In this document: positions 7,714 to 15,890 of the stretch, piece by piece | Numbering within the stretch: position 1 is the first letter of the stretch | How the letters are laid out: every line of letters starts with the position of its first letter | Assembly: GCA_023434665.1 (NCBI GenBank) | Contig: JAEYSM010000047.1 | Span: 1-26,714 of the forward strand | From: Bacteroidota bacterium | GTDB taxonomy: Bacteria; Bacteroidota; Bacteroidia; Bacteroidales; Lentimicrobiaceae | Direction: 5' to 3' | DNA: 26,714 nucleotides | Position numbers and translations under genes: made by a program | The notes under the pieces: generated by a model | The model's database searches: none | The model's input: only the letters and a program-made list of their open reading frames with translations | What the model was told of the DNA's origin: nothing

Positions 7714-9123
7714 TTAGAACTCTGCATTTTGAGGCGTTCGGGGAAATGGCATCACATCGCGGATGTTTGCCATTCCTGTGATGAATAATACTAAGCGTTC
7801 AAATCCAAGGCCGAATCCACTGTGTGGTGCAGTGCCAAATTTACGGGTATCGAGGTACCACCACATATCCTTTTCGGGTATGTGCATATCGGTTATCCTC
7901 TTGTGCAATTTATCGTAATTCTCCTCTCGTTGCGATCCTCCAATGATTTCACCAATCCTCGGGAACAACACATCCATTGCTCTTACCGTTTTCCCGTCAT
8001 CATTCTGTTTCATATAAAACGCTTTGATCGACATAGGGTAATTGGTGAGGATGACCGGTTTTTTGAAATGCTGTTCAACAAGATATCTTTCATGTTCACT
8101 CTGTAAATCGGTACCCCAATCAACAGGGAATTCGAACTTCTTACCCGATGCTTTAAGTATTTCAACTGCTTCGGTATAATCAAGGCGCCTGAACTCATTG
8201 TTGACAACAAATCTCAATCGTTCAATCAGTTCATTGTCATACATTTTATTCAGGAATTCCAGATCGTCGTAACAATTATCGAGCGCATAGTTTACGAGGT
8301 ACTTAAGGAAGTCTTCAGCAAGATCCATGTTATCATTGATATCATAAAAAGCCATTTCAGGTTCAATCATCCAGAATTCGGCCAGATGGCGCGGTGTATT
8401 GGAGTTCTCTGCTCTGAAGGTTGGTCCGAAGGTGTAAATGTTCGACAATGCCATTGCTCCCAGTTCACCTTCAAGCTGTCCGGAGACGGTAAGGTTGGTA
8501 GGTTTCCCAAAGAAATCCTGAGTGTAATCTATCTCACCCTGTGGAGTTAAGGGAGGATTCTTATCATCGAGTGTAGTCACTCTGAACATGGCACCTGCAC
8601 CTTCGGCATCCGAGCCTGTAATTATTGGTGTATGCAGATAAAAGAAACCGTGATCGTTAAAATACTTGTGTATGGCAAATGACATAGCATGTCTGATACG
8701 CAAAACCGCTCCAAAGGTATTGGTCCGCGGACGAAGATGGGCGATTTCACGCAGGAACTCTAATGTATGTCCTTTCTTTTGCAGAGGATAGGTTTCAGGA
8801 TCTGCGGTTCCATAGACTTCAATTTCCTTTGCCTGAATTTCAACTGCCTGACCCTGTCCGGGTGATTCTACCAATGTTCCGTTGACCGAGATACACGAAC
8901 CTGTTGTGATGAGTTTCATGGTCTGGTCATCGAATGAAGCAAGATCTACCACAATCTGAATACTGTGGATAATTGAGCCATCGTTGAGTGCTATGAAGGC
9001 GACATTCTTATTGCCTCGTTTTGTCCGTACCCATCCTTTCAAATTAATTACCGAACCAACGCCTATAGTTTTCCAGTCACGAAATATTTCAGCTATTCGT
9101 ATTCTCTTCAGAGGTTCCATCAA
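7714..9123 (-). CDS. asnS: asparaginyl-tRNA synthetase
   Basis: This is a 469-residue class IIb aminoacyl-tRNA synthetase that charges tRNA-Asn with asparagine in the cytoplasm using ATP. An N-terminal OB-fold anticodon-binding domain (VINLKGWVRTKRGNKNVAFIALNDGS) is followed by the catalytic core with class II motif 2 (FRAENSNTPRHLAEFWMIEPE, from residue 236) and motif 3 (GFGLGFERLVLF, from residue 436). The ending MPFPRTPQNAEF is typical of AsnRS and distinguishes it from AspRS. The start could be either of two adjacent Met codons (9121-9123 or 9118-9120). A TAnnTTTG element on the minus strand at 9187-9194 may drive asnS and rpoN. Confidence 0.97.
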   Translation of the reverse strand: MMEPLKRIRIAEIFRDWKTIGVGSVINLKGWVRTKRGNKNVAFIALNDGSIIHSIQIVVDLASFDDQTMKLITTGSCISVNGTLVESPGQGQAVEIQAKEIEVYGTADPETYPLQKKGHTLEFLREIAHLRPRTNTFGAVLRIRHAMSFAIHKYFNDHGFFYLHTPIITGSDAEGAGAMFRVTTLDDKNPPLTPQGEIDYTQDFFGKPTNLTVSGQLEGELGAMALSNIYTFGPTFRAENSNTPRHLAEFWMIEPEMAFYDINDNMDLAEDFLKYLVNYALDNCYDDLEFLNKMYDNELIERLRFVVNNEFRRLDYTEAVEILKASGKKFEFPVDWGTDLQSEHERYLVEQHFKKPVILTNYPMSIKAFYMKQNDDGKTVRAMDVLFPRIGEIIGGSQREENYDKLHKRITDMHIPEKDMWWYLDTRKFGTAPHSGFGLGFERLVLFITGMANIRDVMPFPRTPQNAEF

Positions 9124-9186
9124 TATTCTGATTTTCTTGTTTTACTTATTAAGAGTCAAAAGCCGCTTCTACCGGCTCCCGATTGG

Positions 9187-9194
9187 CAAAGTTA
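9187..9194 (-). promoter_or_regulatory. probable -7 element for asnS (TAACTTTG)
   Basis: Read on the minus strand the bases are TAACTTTG, an exact match to the Bacteroidota -7 consensus TAnnTTTG, and lie about 63 bases upstream of the asnS start. No good -33 TTG was seen at the right spacing, so support is moderate. Confidence 0.45.
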
Positions 9195-9243
9195 AGAAAA
9201 ATGTGTTAAGGAGTATGTATACCGAAGCCAAGGTATCTTTTAC

Positions 9244-9251
9244 TAATTTTG
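9244..9251 (+). promoter_or_regulatory. probable -7 element for the DAHP synthase gene (TAATTTTG)
   Basis: TAATTTTG matches TAnnTTTG. Transcription would start near 9257, leaving a leader of only about 8 bases before ATG 9266. That would exclude the upstream in-frame ATG at 9215, so the element helps to decide the start. No clear -33 box was seen. Confidence 0.35.
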
Positions 9252-9265
9252 CTAAAAATAATAAG

Positions 9266-10384
9266 ATGGAGTTTACACCGCTGAATCAATGGATAGCTTT
9301 TGATAAAAAACCATTGATAATTGCCGGGCCGTGCAGCGCAGAAACCGAGGAACAGGTTATGGAAACTGCAAGGCAGATTTCAACTATTCCCCAGGTAAAA
9401 GTATTCAGGGCAGGAATATGGAAGCCACGTACCCGTCCGGGAGGTTTTGAAGGTGTGGGCCGGGAAGGGTTAAAATGGCTGGCCAGGGTAAAGAGGGAAA
9501 CAGGACTTTTAACTACTGTTGAAGTAGCCAAACCCGAACATGTTGAACAGGCTGTTGAGGAGGGTATCGACATCCTGTGGATTGGAGCCCGGACTGTTGT
9601 AAATCCATTCTCGGTACAAGAATTATCAGAAGCTTTATCAGGAATCGACATACCATTACTTGTTAAAAACCCTGTAAATCCGGATTTGAAATTGTGGTTA
9701 GGCGCAATTGAACGCCTTGCTGCTACCGGGCATTCGAAGATCGCTGCCGTTCACAGGGGATTTTCACAACTCGAAAAGTCGGGTTACCGGTATCCGCCTT
9801 TATGGGAAATTCCCATTGACCTGATGCGTCTGATGCCCGGATTGCCTGTAATATGCGACCCAAGTCACATTGGAGGTTGTGCTTCTATGGTGCAGGGTAT
9901 TTCGCAGCATGCTCTCGATCTGGAAATGCAGGGGCTTATGATTGAAACCCACTTTGATCCGGTGCATGCATTAACCGACCAAAAGCAACAGATTACGCCT
10001 CAGGTTCTCAAAAACCTTACCGAAAATCTGGTAATAAAGGAATCTAAGGGAACTTATGAATTTGAAAGAAATCTTGAAGCACTCCGTCGGGATATTGATT
10101 TTATCGACGATCAGGTACTGCAACTACTGACAAAGAGAATGGATATAGCCCATGAAATGGGAGTGTATAAAAACGAGCATAATATCACCATCCTACAGAT
10201 CGCCCGATGGAAACAATTATATTCCGACAGGTTAAATAAGGGTACCAGAATGGGGTTGAACAGTAAGTTTTTAAGCGATTTGCTAAAATTACTGCATGAA
10301 GAATCGATCAGAGTCCAGACAGATGTGTTGAGAGAAAATGAAAATTTAAATCAAGTAGATGATAGAAACCAAGATATTGCCTGA
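9266..10384 (+). CDS. bifunctional 3-deoxy-7-phosphoheptulonate synthase / chorismate mutase
   Basis: This is a 372-residue fusion enzyme. Residues about 1-270 are a DAHP synthase of the KDO8P-synthase-like (type I-beta) group: IIAGPCSAETEEQV, RAGIWKPRTRPGGFEG, IGARTVVNPF, KNPVNPDLKLWLGA, AAVHRGFS, CDPSHIGG and EMQGLMIETHFDP. It condenses phosphoenolpyruvate with erythrose 4-phosphate at the entry of the shikimate pathway. Residues about 285-372 are an all-helical AroQ chorismate mutase (LEALRRDIDFIDDQVLQLLTKRMDIAHEMGVYK), which makes prephenate from chorismate. The fusion is typical of Bacteroidota and links first and branch-point steps. The frame is open upstream to 8984 across asnS antisense; ATG 9266 gives the usual N-terminus, while ATG 9215, preceded by AAGGAG, is the alternative. 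The 3' end overlaps hflX by 26 bases. Confidence 0.93.
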   Translation: MEFTPLNQWIAFDKKPLIIAGPCSAETEEQVMETARQISTIPQVKVFRAGIWKPRTRPGGFEGVGREGLKWLARVKRETGLLTTVEVAKPEHVEQAVEEGIDILWIGARTVVNPFSVQELSEALSGIDIPLLVKNPVNPDLKLWLGAIERLAATGHSKIAAVHRGFSQLEKSGYRYPPLWEIPIDLMRLMPGLPVICDPSHIGGCASMVQGISQHALDLEMQGLMIETHFDPVHALTDQKQQITPQVLKNLTENLVIKESKGTYEFERNLEALRRDIDFIDDQVLQLLTKRMDIAHEMGVYKNEHNITILQIARWKQLYSDRLNKGTRMGLNSKFLSDLLKLLHEESIRVQTDVLRENENLNQVDDRNQDIA

Positions 10385-11543
10385 GAAGGTAGTCCTTATA
10401 GGGCTAATCACGCCAAAACAAGATGAAGACAGAGTAAAGGATACAATGGATGAGCTTGCTTTCCTGGTTGAAACAGCAGGGGGCATTCCTGACAAAAGAT
10501 TCAAACAGAAACTTGATAAGCCTGATTCAAGAACATTCATAGGCTCGGGAAAATTGCAGGAGGTAAAAGAGTACATTATAGCTGAAACCATTGGTACTGT
10601 AGTTTTTGACGATGAATTGGGTCCTTCACAATTAAGAAATATCGAAAGAGAACTACAATGTAAAATACTCGACCGAACAAATCTTATACTGGATATTTTT
10701 GCCAGCAGAGCCCGCACTGCTACTGCCCGTACTCAGGTTGAACTGGCTCAGTATGAATACCTCTTGCCCCGGTTATCGAGAATGTGGACTCACCTGGAGA
10801 AACAAAGAGGGGGAATTGGTATGAGAGGTCCCGGCGAAAAAGAAATTGAGACCGACCGCCGTATTATACGTGACAGGATAACACTTCTTAAAAAGCAGCT
10901 TGAAACCATTGACAAACAGAAAATAACCCAGAGAAGTGGGCGTGAAAAGATGGTGAGGGTGGCCCTGATAGGATATACTAATGTAGGCAAATCAACCATG
11001 ATGAATTTGCTGAGCAAATCGGAAGTCTTTGCCGAAAATAAGCTGTTTGCCACACTTGATACCACAGTCCGTAAGGTAGTGATTGAAAATCTGCCGTTTT
11101 TACTTACTGATACTGTTGGTTTCATCAGAAAACTGCCCCATGGTCTGGTTGAATCCTTTAAATCGACACTTGATGAGGTAAGAGAGGCCGATTTATTAAT
11201 GCATATTGTCGATATTTCGCATTCAGATTTTGAAGAACAAATAAAAGTGGTTAACCAGACTCTTTCAGAAATAAACGCCGCTAATAAACCTGTTATGATG
11301 GTTTTCAATAAAATTGATGCATACAGGCATACTGAGATGGAAGAAGGTGACTTAAGAGAACCCGGCCCTGAAAACATATCACTTGAAACCTTAAAAAAGA
11401 CCTGGGTGGCAAAGGTCAATGCACCGGCAATTTTTATATCGGCGAGGCATAAACAAAATATCGAAGAGTTGAAACAAAAGCTTTATGATCAGGTATATGC
11501 AATTCACATAAAACGTTTTCCATTCAACAAAATGCTTTATTAA
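10359..11543 (+). CDS. hflX: ribosome-associated GTPase HflX
   Basis: This is a 394-residue GTPase that in other bacteria splits or rescues stalled ribosomes, mainly under stress. The N-terminal HflX domain (TAGGIPDKRFKQKLDKPDSRTFIGSGK, IFASRARTATARTQVELAQ, RMWTHLEKQRGGIGMRGPGE) precedes a long helical linker and the G domain: G1 GYTNVGKST from residue 205, G3 DTVGFIRKLPH, G4 NKID and a G5-like SAR. Length is near normal for the family. It begins inside the end of the DAHP synthase-chorismate mutase gene in another frame, so the two are probably translationally coupled. Directly downstream come stress-protein genes, which fits a stress context. Confidence 0.95.
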   Translation: MIETKILPEKVVLIGLITPKQDEDRVKDTMDELAFLVETAGGIPDKRFKQKLDKPDSRTFIGSGKLQEVKEYIIAETIGTVVFDDELGPSQLRNIERELQCKILDRTNLILDIFASRARTATARTQVELAQYEYLLPRLSRMWTHLEKQRGGIGMRGPGEKEIETDRRIIRDRITLLKKQLETIDKQKITQRSGREKMVRVALIGYTNVGKSTMMNLLSKSEVFAENKLFATLDTTVRKVVIENLPFLLTDTVGFIRKLPHGLVESFKSTLDEVREADLLMHIVDISHSDFEEQIKVVNQTLSEINAANKPVMMVFNKIDAYRHTEMEEGDLREPGPENISLETLKKTWVAKVNAPAIFISARHKQNIEELKQKLYDQVYAIHIKRFPFNKMLY

Positions 11544-11587
11544 AATAATTAGTACCTTAGCCACATAAACAAAAAGCACATAAAGCC

Positions 11588-12439
11588 ATGAAAGACATTA
11601 TTGTTGCTATTGATTTTTCACAAGGATCACTCCATGCATTGGATTATGCCATTGAGTTTGCCAATTATCTCAAAAGCAATCTGATGATGGTTTGGGTAAA
11701 TAATCAGCTTACCCAGGAACCGGGGTTTGGTGGTGAAGGTAATCACAACAGAGATGAGGCAATTAGAAATTTCGAGGAGATCATTGCAGAAAAGAAAAGC
11801 AGTTTGCTTCATGGAACCTTAAACTATAAGCTTCGGAGAGGCAAAGTTTATCAGGAAATAGCTGTTCAGGCAAAAGCCGGAAATGCTTCGATTATTATTG
11901 CAGGCACTCATGGAGTAACAGGTTATGAGGAATTCTGGATAGGAAGCAATGCTTACCGGATTGTATCGTATGCTCCTTGTCCGGTTATTACAGTAAGATA
12001 CGACTTTAAAATTAAACCCGAAGGAGTAAAGAGAATTGTTTTACCAATTGACAGTTCAGCTGATACTCGCCAAAAAGTTCCTTTCGCTGCTCAAATTGCA
12101 AGAGAGTTTGGCGCTGACATCCATTTATTATCGATATATTCCACTAATTTAAAATCGATGAATCGCAGAGTGGATAACAGCATTATTATGACTCAGAAAT
12201 TTCTGCAGGATGAGGGGATTAACTTTTCGACCACCAACCTTAAGGCCGAAAATATAACCAACTCTACCCTTCAATATGCCCATGAGATAGATGCCGACCT
12301 GATCGCAATAATGACCGAGCAGGAAACCAACGCAAATAACATATTATTAGGCCCTTTCGCTCAGCAAATGGTGAACTATTCAAGTATTCCCGTGTTAAGT
12401 ATACAGCCGAAGGAGATTTATGAAATATCTACCAGATAA
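11588..12439 (+). CDS. tandem-domain universal stress protein (first copy)
   Basis: This is a 283-residue protein with two UspA domains. Domain 1 opens with KDIIVAIDFSQGSLHALDYAIEFA and carries the nucleotide-binding loop GTHGVTGYEEFWIGSNAYRI from residue 106, ending in APCPVITVR. Domain 2 begins at KRIVLPIDSSADTRQKVPFAAQIA and ends with LLGPFAQQMVNYSSIPVLSI, where the glycine loop is degenerate. Such proteins bind ATP and help survival in growth arrest, but the exact role here is unknown. It starts 44 bases after hflX; a TACCTTAG element (11553-11560) resembling TAnnTTTG may give it its own promoter. A second protein of the same length lies two genes downstream. Confidence 0.9.
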   Translation: MKDIIVAIDFSQGSLHALDYAIEFANYLKSNLMMVWVNNQLTQEPGFGGEGNHNRDEAIRNFEEIIAEKKSSLLHGTLNYKLRRGKVYQEIAVQAKAGNASIIIAGTHGVTGYEEFWIGSNAYRIVSYAPCPVITVRYDFKIKPEGVKRIVLPIDSSADTRQKVPFAAQIAREFGADIHLLSIYSTNLKSMNRRVDNSIIMTQKFLQDEGINFSTTNLKAENITNSTLQYAHEIDADLIAIMTEQETNANNILLGPFAQQMVNYSSIPVLSIQPKEIYEISTR

Positions 12440-12444
12440 CTACT

Positions 12445-12846
12445 ATGACTCGCATATCTACTATTTTATTTCTAGTAATGCTTGTTGCCTCCGTAAAAGC
12501 ACAAAATGAGCGAGTGGAGCTCGTGCAGGACGAGAGGGTAGATTTACTGGTTGACAAACATATTTTTTTGAATCGCCACCATTTCTCTATGGCTGGCTGG
12601 AGAATACAGATATTTTTTGATGCAGGGGCAAATTCTAAACGCAAAGCCACCGAAGCATTGCGCTTATTCAATGAACGATATCCCGAAACCGATGCCTACC
12701 TTTCATTTAAAGAGCCATATTACAGGGTTAGAGTGGGCGATTTCAGGTCTCGGCTCGAAGCAGAGGGCTTCCTGAAAAAACTTCAACTTCATTATCCTAA
12801 TGCTTTTGCGACAAACGACTTTATTAACCCTCCTCCTATCGAATAA
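12445..12846 (+). CDS. small exported SPOR-domain protein
   Basis: This is a 133-residue protein with an N-terminal signal peptide (STILFLVMLVASVKAQ) and one SPOR domain over about residues 50-125 (GWRIQIFFDAG to YYRVRVGDFRSRLEAEGFLKKLQ). SPOR domains bind peptidoglycan stripped of stem peptides, often at the division site, so the protein should sit in the periplasm. It begins 5 bases after the first universal stress gene, so the two form one transcript. Pairing of a cell-wall binding protein with stress proteins is unusual but no joint function is known to me. Confidence 0.85.
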   Translation: MTRISTILFLVMLVASVKAQNERVELVQDERVDLLVDKHIFLNRHHFSMAGWRIQIFFDAGANSKRKATEALRLFNERYPETDAYLSFKEPYYRVRVGDFRSRLEAEGFLKKLQLHYPNAFATNDFINPPPIE

Positions 12847-12873
12847 TTAAGTTAAGATCATTGCCTTTTCCTA

Positions 12874-12904
12874 TTGATTACGCAACATATTTTTCATATA
12901 TTAG
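12874..12904 (+). promoter_or_regulatory. possible promoter of the second universal stress gene
   Basis: TTG (12874-12876), a 20-base spacer and TATATTAG (12897-12904) resemble the Bacteroidota TTG/TAnnTTTG promoter with one mismatch in the -7 box. It lies 20 bases before ATG 12924, which argues against a start further upstream. Confidence 0.35.
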
Positions 12905-12923
12905 CATAATCAAAACCAGGACT

Positions 12924-13775
12924 ATGAAAACGTTACTTTCAGCCATCGATTTTTCCGATTGCTCAATAAATGCACTCGAGCATGCAATATCTATTGCCAG
13001 AGCATCCGAATCCAACTTACTGATGATTTGGGTTAATAATCCAAATACCACAAAAACGATCCTGTCTTCTGATTTATCCGACGATCTACTGGAAGAAGTG
13101 GAACATCAATTTTCCAGACTTATATCCAAATACAGTCATGAATTACCAAAAACCAAGATGGATTATATTATCAGGGAAGGTAAAGTGTATAGAGAAGTTG
13201 TCAATCAGGCAAATGAGTCAGATGCCTGGTTGATAGTTGCCGGAACCCATGGTTCATCAGGTTTTGAAGAACTCTGGATTGGAAGTAATGCCAATAAGAT
13301 TGTTACCGCTGCTTCTTGTCCCGTTATTACTATCCGTGCAGGTGTTAACGTTCACAGGGATTTAAAAAGAATCATAATGCCTATTGACAACACCCCCGAA
13401 ACCAGACAAAAAGTTCCGTTTACCTGCGATCTTGCATCATTTTTCAATGCTGAAGTCCATGTTCTGACTCTACTTACCACGCAGGTTGAACAAGTACGCA
13501 ATCATGTCCGCAGCTATGCAAAACAAGTTGCAAACTACCTGAGGAAGAATAAGGTTGAATACACCGTTGTTGAAATGGATGTTGATAACCTGTCAGATGC
13601 CGCTATAGAATATGCTCAAAAGGTTGATGCCAATCTGATTTCAATTATGACCGAACAGGAGAAAACAGCTACCAATATTTTCCTGGGCCCATACGCCCAG
13701 CAAATGGTGCATCATTCACCTATTCCTGTGCTTAGCATCCATCCGATTGATATCCCCATTACACTGGGACTCTGA
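12924..13775 (+). CDS. tandem-domain universal stress protein (second copy)
   Basis: This is a 283-residue paralogue of the protein encoded at 11588, with the same two UspA domains: MKTLLSAIDFSDCSINALEHA, the loop GTHGSSGFEELWIGSNANKIV and CPVITIRAG in domain 1, then KRIIMPIDNTPETRQKVPFTC and FLGPYAQQMVHHSPIPVLSI in domain 2. The equal length and shared unusual segments (RQKVPF, LGPxAQQMV) point to a local duplication with the SPOR gene left between the copies. The frame is open upstream to 12861, but ATG 12924 matches the start of the paralogue exactly and is preceded by a promoter-like element. Confidence 0.9.
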   Translation: MKTLLSAIDFSDCSINALEHAISIARASESNLLMIWVNNPNTTKTILSSDLSDDLLEEVEHQFSRLISKYSHELPKTKMDYIIREGKVYREVVNQANESDAWLIVAGTHGSSGFEELWIGSNANKIVTAASCPVITIRAGVNVHRDLKRIIMPIDNTPETRQKVPFTCDLASFFNAEVHVLTLLTTQVEQVRNHVRSYAKQVANYLRKNKVEYTVVEMDVDNLSDAAIEYAQKVDANLISIMTEQEKTATNIFLGPYAQQMVHHSPIPVLSIHPIDIPITLGL

Positions 13776-13805
13776 TGTAATCGGCATTATCATTGAATAA
13801 ATAAT

Positions 13806-13813
13806 TAACTTTG
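13806..13813 (+). promoter_or_regulatory. probable -7 element for ruvB (TAACTTTG)
   Basis: TAACTTTG is an exact TAnnTTTG match in the gap between the second universal stress gene and ruvB. It would give a leader of about 90 bases to ATG 13908. A -33 box was not recognised. Confidence 0.45.
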
Positions 13814-13907
13814 CGGTTAATAACTTCCGCCATTAAGAATCATTATGCCTTATGATTAGCTATGGATGATATCACTTATCGGTGGATACCTGAAAGCAAC
13901 ACTCTGT

Positions 13908-14933
13908 ATGAACAAAAACCTTAATGCATCATCCGAACAACTAAGTCCTACCGAACGTGAACTTGAGAAAGTCTTACGACCTTCTGACTTCACAGATTTC
14001 TCAGGGCAACAGGGGGTAGTTGATAATCTGCGGGTTTTTGTGAAAGCTGCCCGCATGAGAGGGGAATCCCTCGACCATGTGTTACTTCACGGCCCTCCCG
14101 GCCTCGGCAAAACCACACTCTCGCATATCATTGCTAATGAACTTGGTGTTAATATCAAAATAACTTCAGGCCCTGTACTCGATAAGCCTGGCGATCTGGC
14201 AGGTTTGCTTACTAATCTGGAACCTAATGATGTTCTTTTTATCGATGAAATTCACCGATTGAGCCCCGTGGTTGAAGAATACCTCTATTCAGCTATGGAG
14301 GACTTTAAGATCGACATCATGATCGAAACAGGCCCTAATGCAAGGAGTGTGCAGATTTCACTCAGCCCATTCACACTTGTGGGAGCTACTACCCGCTCAG
14401 GTTTGCTGACAGCACCTTTAAGGTCACGATTTGGAATCAATTCAAGATTATCCTATTACGACGCGGTAACATTGCAGCATATAATTGAACGTTCAGCAGG
14501 TATTCTCAAGGTTGAAATAACTGCCGAAGCTGCTAATGAAATTGCACGAAGGAGTCGCGGCACCCCCCGTATAGCCAATCTGCTCCTGAGAAGGGTAAGA
14601 GATTTCGCACAAATAAAAGGAAACGGTTCCATTGACCTTGCCATCTCTCAATACAGCCTTCAGGCTCTACAAGTAGATAAGAATGGGTTGGATGAAATGG
14701 ATAATAAAATACTTTCAACCATTATTGAGAAATTCAAGGGAGGTCCTGTAGGACTTACCACGATTGCTACTGCCGTGAGTGAAGATCCCGGAACTATTGA
14801 AGAAGTATATGAACCTTTCCTCATTCAGGAAGGTTATCTGATGAGAACTCCAAGGGGAAGAGAAGTAACAGCACTGGCATACAAACATCTGGGGAAAATT
14901 AAGCCCGGGTCTCAACCGGAGCTACTCTTCTAA
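13908..14933 (+). CDS. ruvB: Holliday junction branch-migration ATPase RuvB
   Basis: This is a 341-residue AAA+ motor that, with RuvA, drives branch migration of Holliday junctions in recombination repair. Visible are the N-terminal LRPSDFTDFSGQQGVVDNL, Walker A GPPGLGKTT from residue 62, Walker B LFIDEIHRLSP, sensor/arginine-finger region GATTRSGLLTAPLRSRFG and the C-terminal winged helix (FLIQEGYLMRTPRGREVTALAYKHL). Length and motifs are normal. An in-frame ATG at 13866 would add 14 residues without family support, so 13908 is preferred. queG follows after 23 bases and is probably co-transcribed. Confidence 0.97.
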   Translation: MNKNLNASSEQLSPTERELEKVLRPSDFTDFSGQQGVVDNLRVFVKAARMRGESLDHVLLHGPPGLGKTTLSHIIANELGVNIKITSGPVLDKPGDLAGLLTNLEPNDVLFIDEIHRLSPVVEEYLYSAMEDFKIDIMIETGPNARSVQISLSPFTLVGATTRSGLLTAPLRSRFGINSRLSYYDAVTLQHIIERSAGILKVEITAEAANEIARRSRGTPRIANLLLRRVRDFAQIKGNGSIDLAISQYSLQALQVDKNGLDEMDNKILSTIIEKFKGGPVGLTTIATAVSEDPGTIEEVYEPFLIQEGYLMRTPRGREVTALAYKHLGKIKPGSQPELLF

Positions 14934-14956
14934 AAAGAACATAGCACCTGGTTGAT

Positions 14957-15886
14957 ATGAACCGAATAGAACTTAGTCAGTTAATTAAATCGGAGGCCTC
15001 ACGGCAAGGCTTTAATCATTGTGGCATTGCCAAAGCACGGAGATTAGATGAACACGAACCACGGTTGGTTGACTGGTTGGACAAAGGAATGCATGGCAGG
15101 ATGCAGTACATGGAGAATCATTTCGAAAAAAGACTTGACCCAAGGCTATTAGTGGATGGAGCCAAAACCGTAATCTCTCTGATGCTCAATTATTACCCTG
15201 GCGATCTGACATATAACTCACCACTCAGGGTGTCGAAATATGCTCTGGGAATCGACTATCATTTTGTCATTAAAAATAAACTCTTCAACTTGGTTAAAGC
15301 CATCCAGGAAAAGGTTGGAGAATTCAATTTCAGGGTTTTTGTTGATTCAGCACCTATACTTGACCGGGCATGGGCTGTTGAAGCAGGAATAGGATGGATT
15401 GGCAAAAACACCTTACTGATTAGTCGACGAAACGGTTCTTTTTATTTCCTTTCCGAAATAGTTTGTGATATTGAGCCTGCTTATGATTTACCTTTTGGGG
15501 GCAGTTATTGTGGTGACTGCACACGATGCATTGACGCATGTCCCACCGGGGCCATTATTCCCGGCAAAGCTATCAATGCAAATGTTTGTATTTCATACCT
15601 GACGATTGAATTGCGGGATGAAATTGAGAACGCATTTGATGGTAAATATAAAGATTGGATTTTCGGTTGCGACATATGTCAGGATGTTTGTCCCTGGAAT
15701 CGATTCTCTCTCCCACATTCTGTTAAGGAATTTGAACCCTCAGGCAACTGGACTGAATGGACAGAAGGAGAATGGAGGTTGCTTGACAAATCCCTTTTCA
15801 GGGAGATATTCGGACAATCAGCACTACAGAGGGCAGGCCTTAATAAGTTAAAAAATAACATTACTTTTGTAGGCCAAGAAAATTAA
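14957..15886 (+). CDS. queG: epoxyqueuosine reductase QueG
   Basis: This is a 309-residue iron-sulfur, cobalamin-dependent enzyme that reduces epoxyqueuosine to queuosine in tRNA anticodons (last step of Q synthesis). After an N-terminal domain (FNHCGIAKARRLDEHEPRL, FVDSAPILDRAWAVEAGIGW) come two [4Fe-4S] motifs: CGDCTRCIDACPTGAI and CDICQDVCPWN. It lacks the C-terminal HEAT-like extension of the longer proteobacterial form (about 380 residues), as in other short versions. It sits between ruvB and arginine deiminase, with a 4-base gap to the latter. Confidence 0.95.
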   Translation: MNRIELSQLIKSEASRQGFNHCGIAKARRLDEHEPRLVDWLDKGMHGRMQYMENHFEKRLDPRLLVDGAKTVISLMLNYYPGDLTYNSPLRVSKYALGIDYHFVIKNKLFNLVKAIQEKVGEFNFRVFVDSAPILDRAWAVEAGIGWIGKNTLLISRRNGSFYFLSEIVCDIEPAYDLPFGGSYCGDCTRCIDACPTGAIIPGKAINANVCISYLTIELRDEIENAFDGKYKDWIFGCDICQDVCPWNRFSLPHSVKEFEPSGNWTEWTEGEWRLLDKSLFREIFGQSALQRAGLNKLKNNITFVGQEN

Positions 15887-15890
15887 GAAA

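Noticed and set aside
8984..9265. Upstream extension of the DAHP synthase-chorismate mutase frame
   Set aside because: It overlaps asnS antisense, has no similarity to the family N-terminus, and a promoter-like element lies inside it at 9244.
10790..11419. A 209-codon open frame on the minus strand opposite hflX
   Set aside because: It is fully antisense to a well-conserved GTPase, is rich in Ser as expected from a mirrored frame, and has no recognisable domain.
13862..13924. Possible 20-codon upstream frame (MDDITYRWIPESNTLYEQKP) overlapping the ruvB start
   Set aside because: Short enough to be chance and no conservation can be shown; a leader peptide role would need comparison with relatives.
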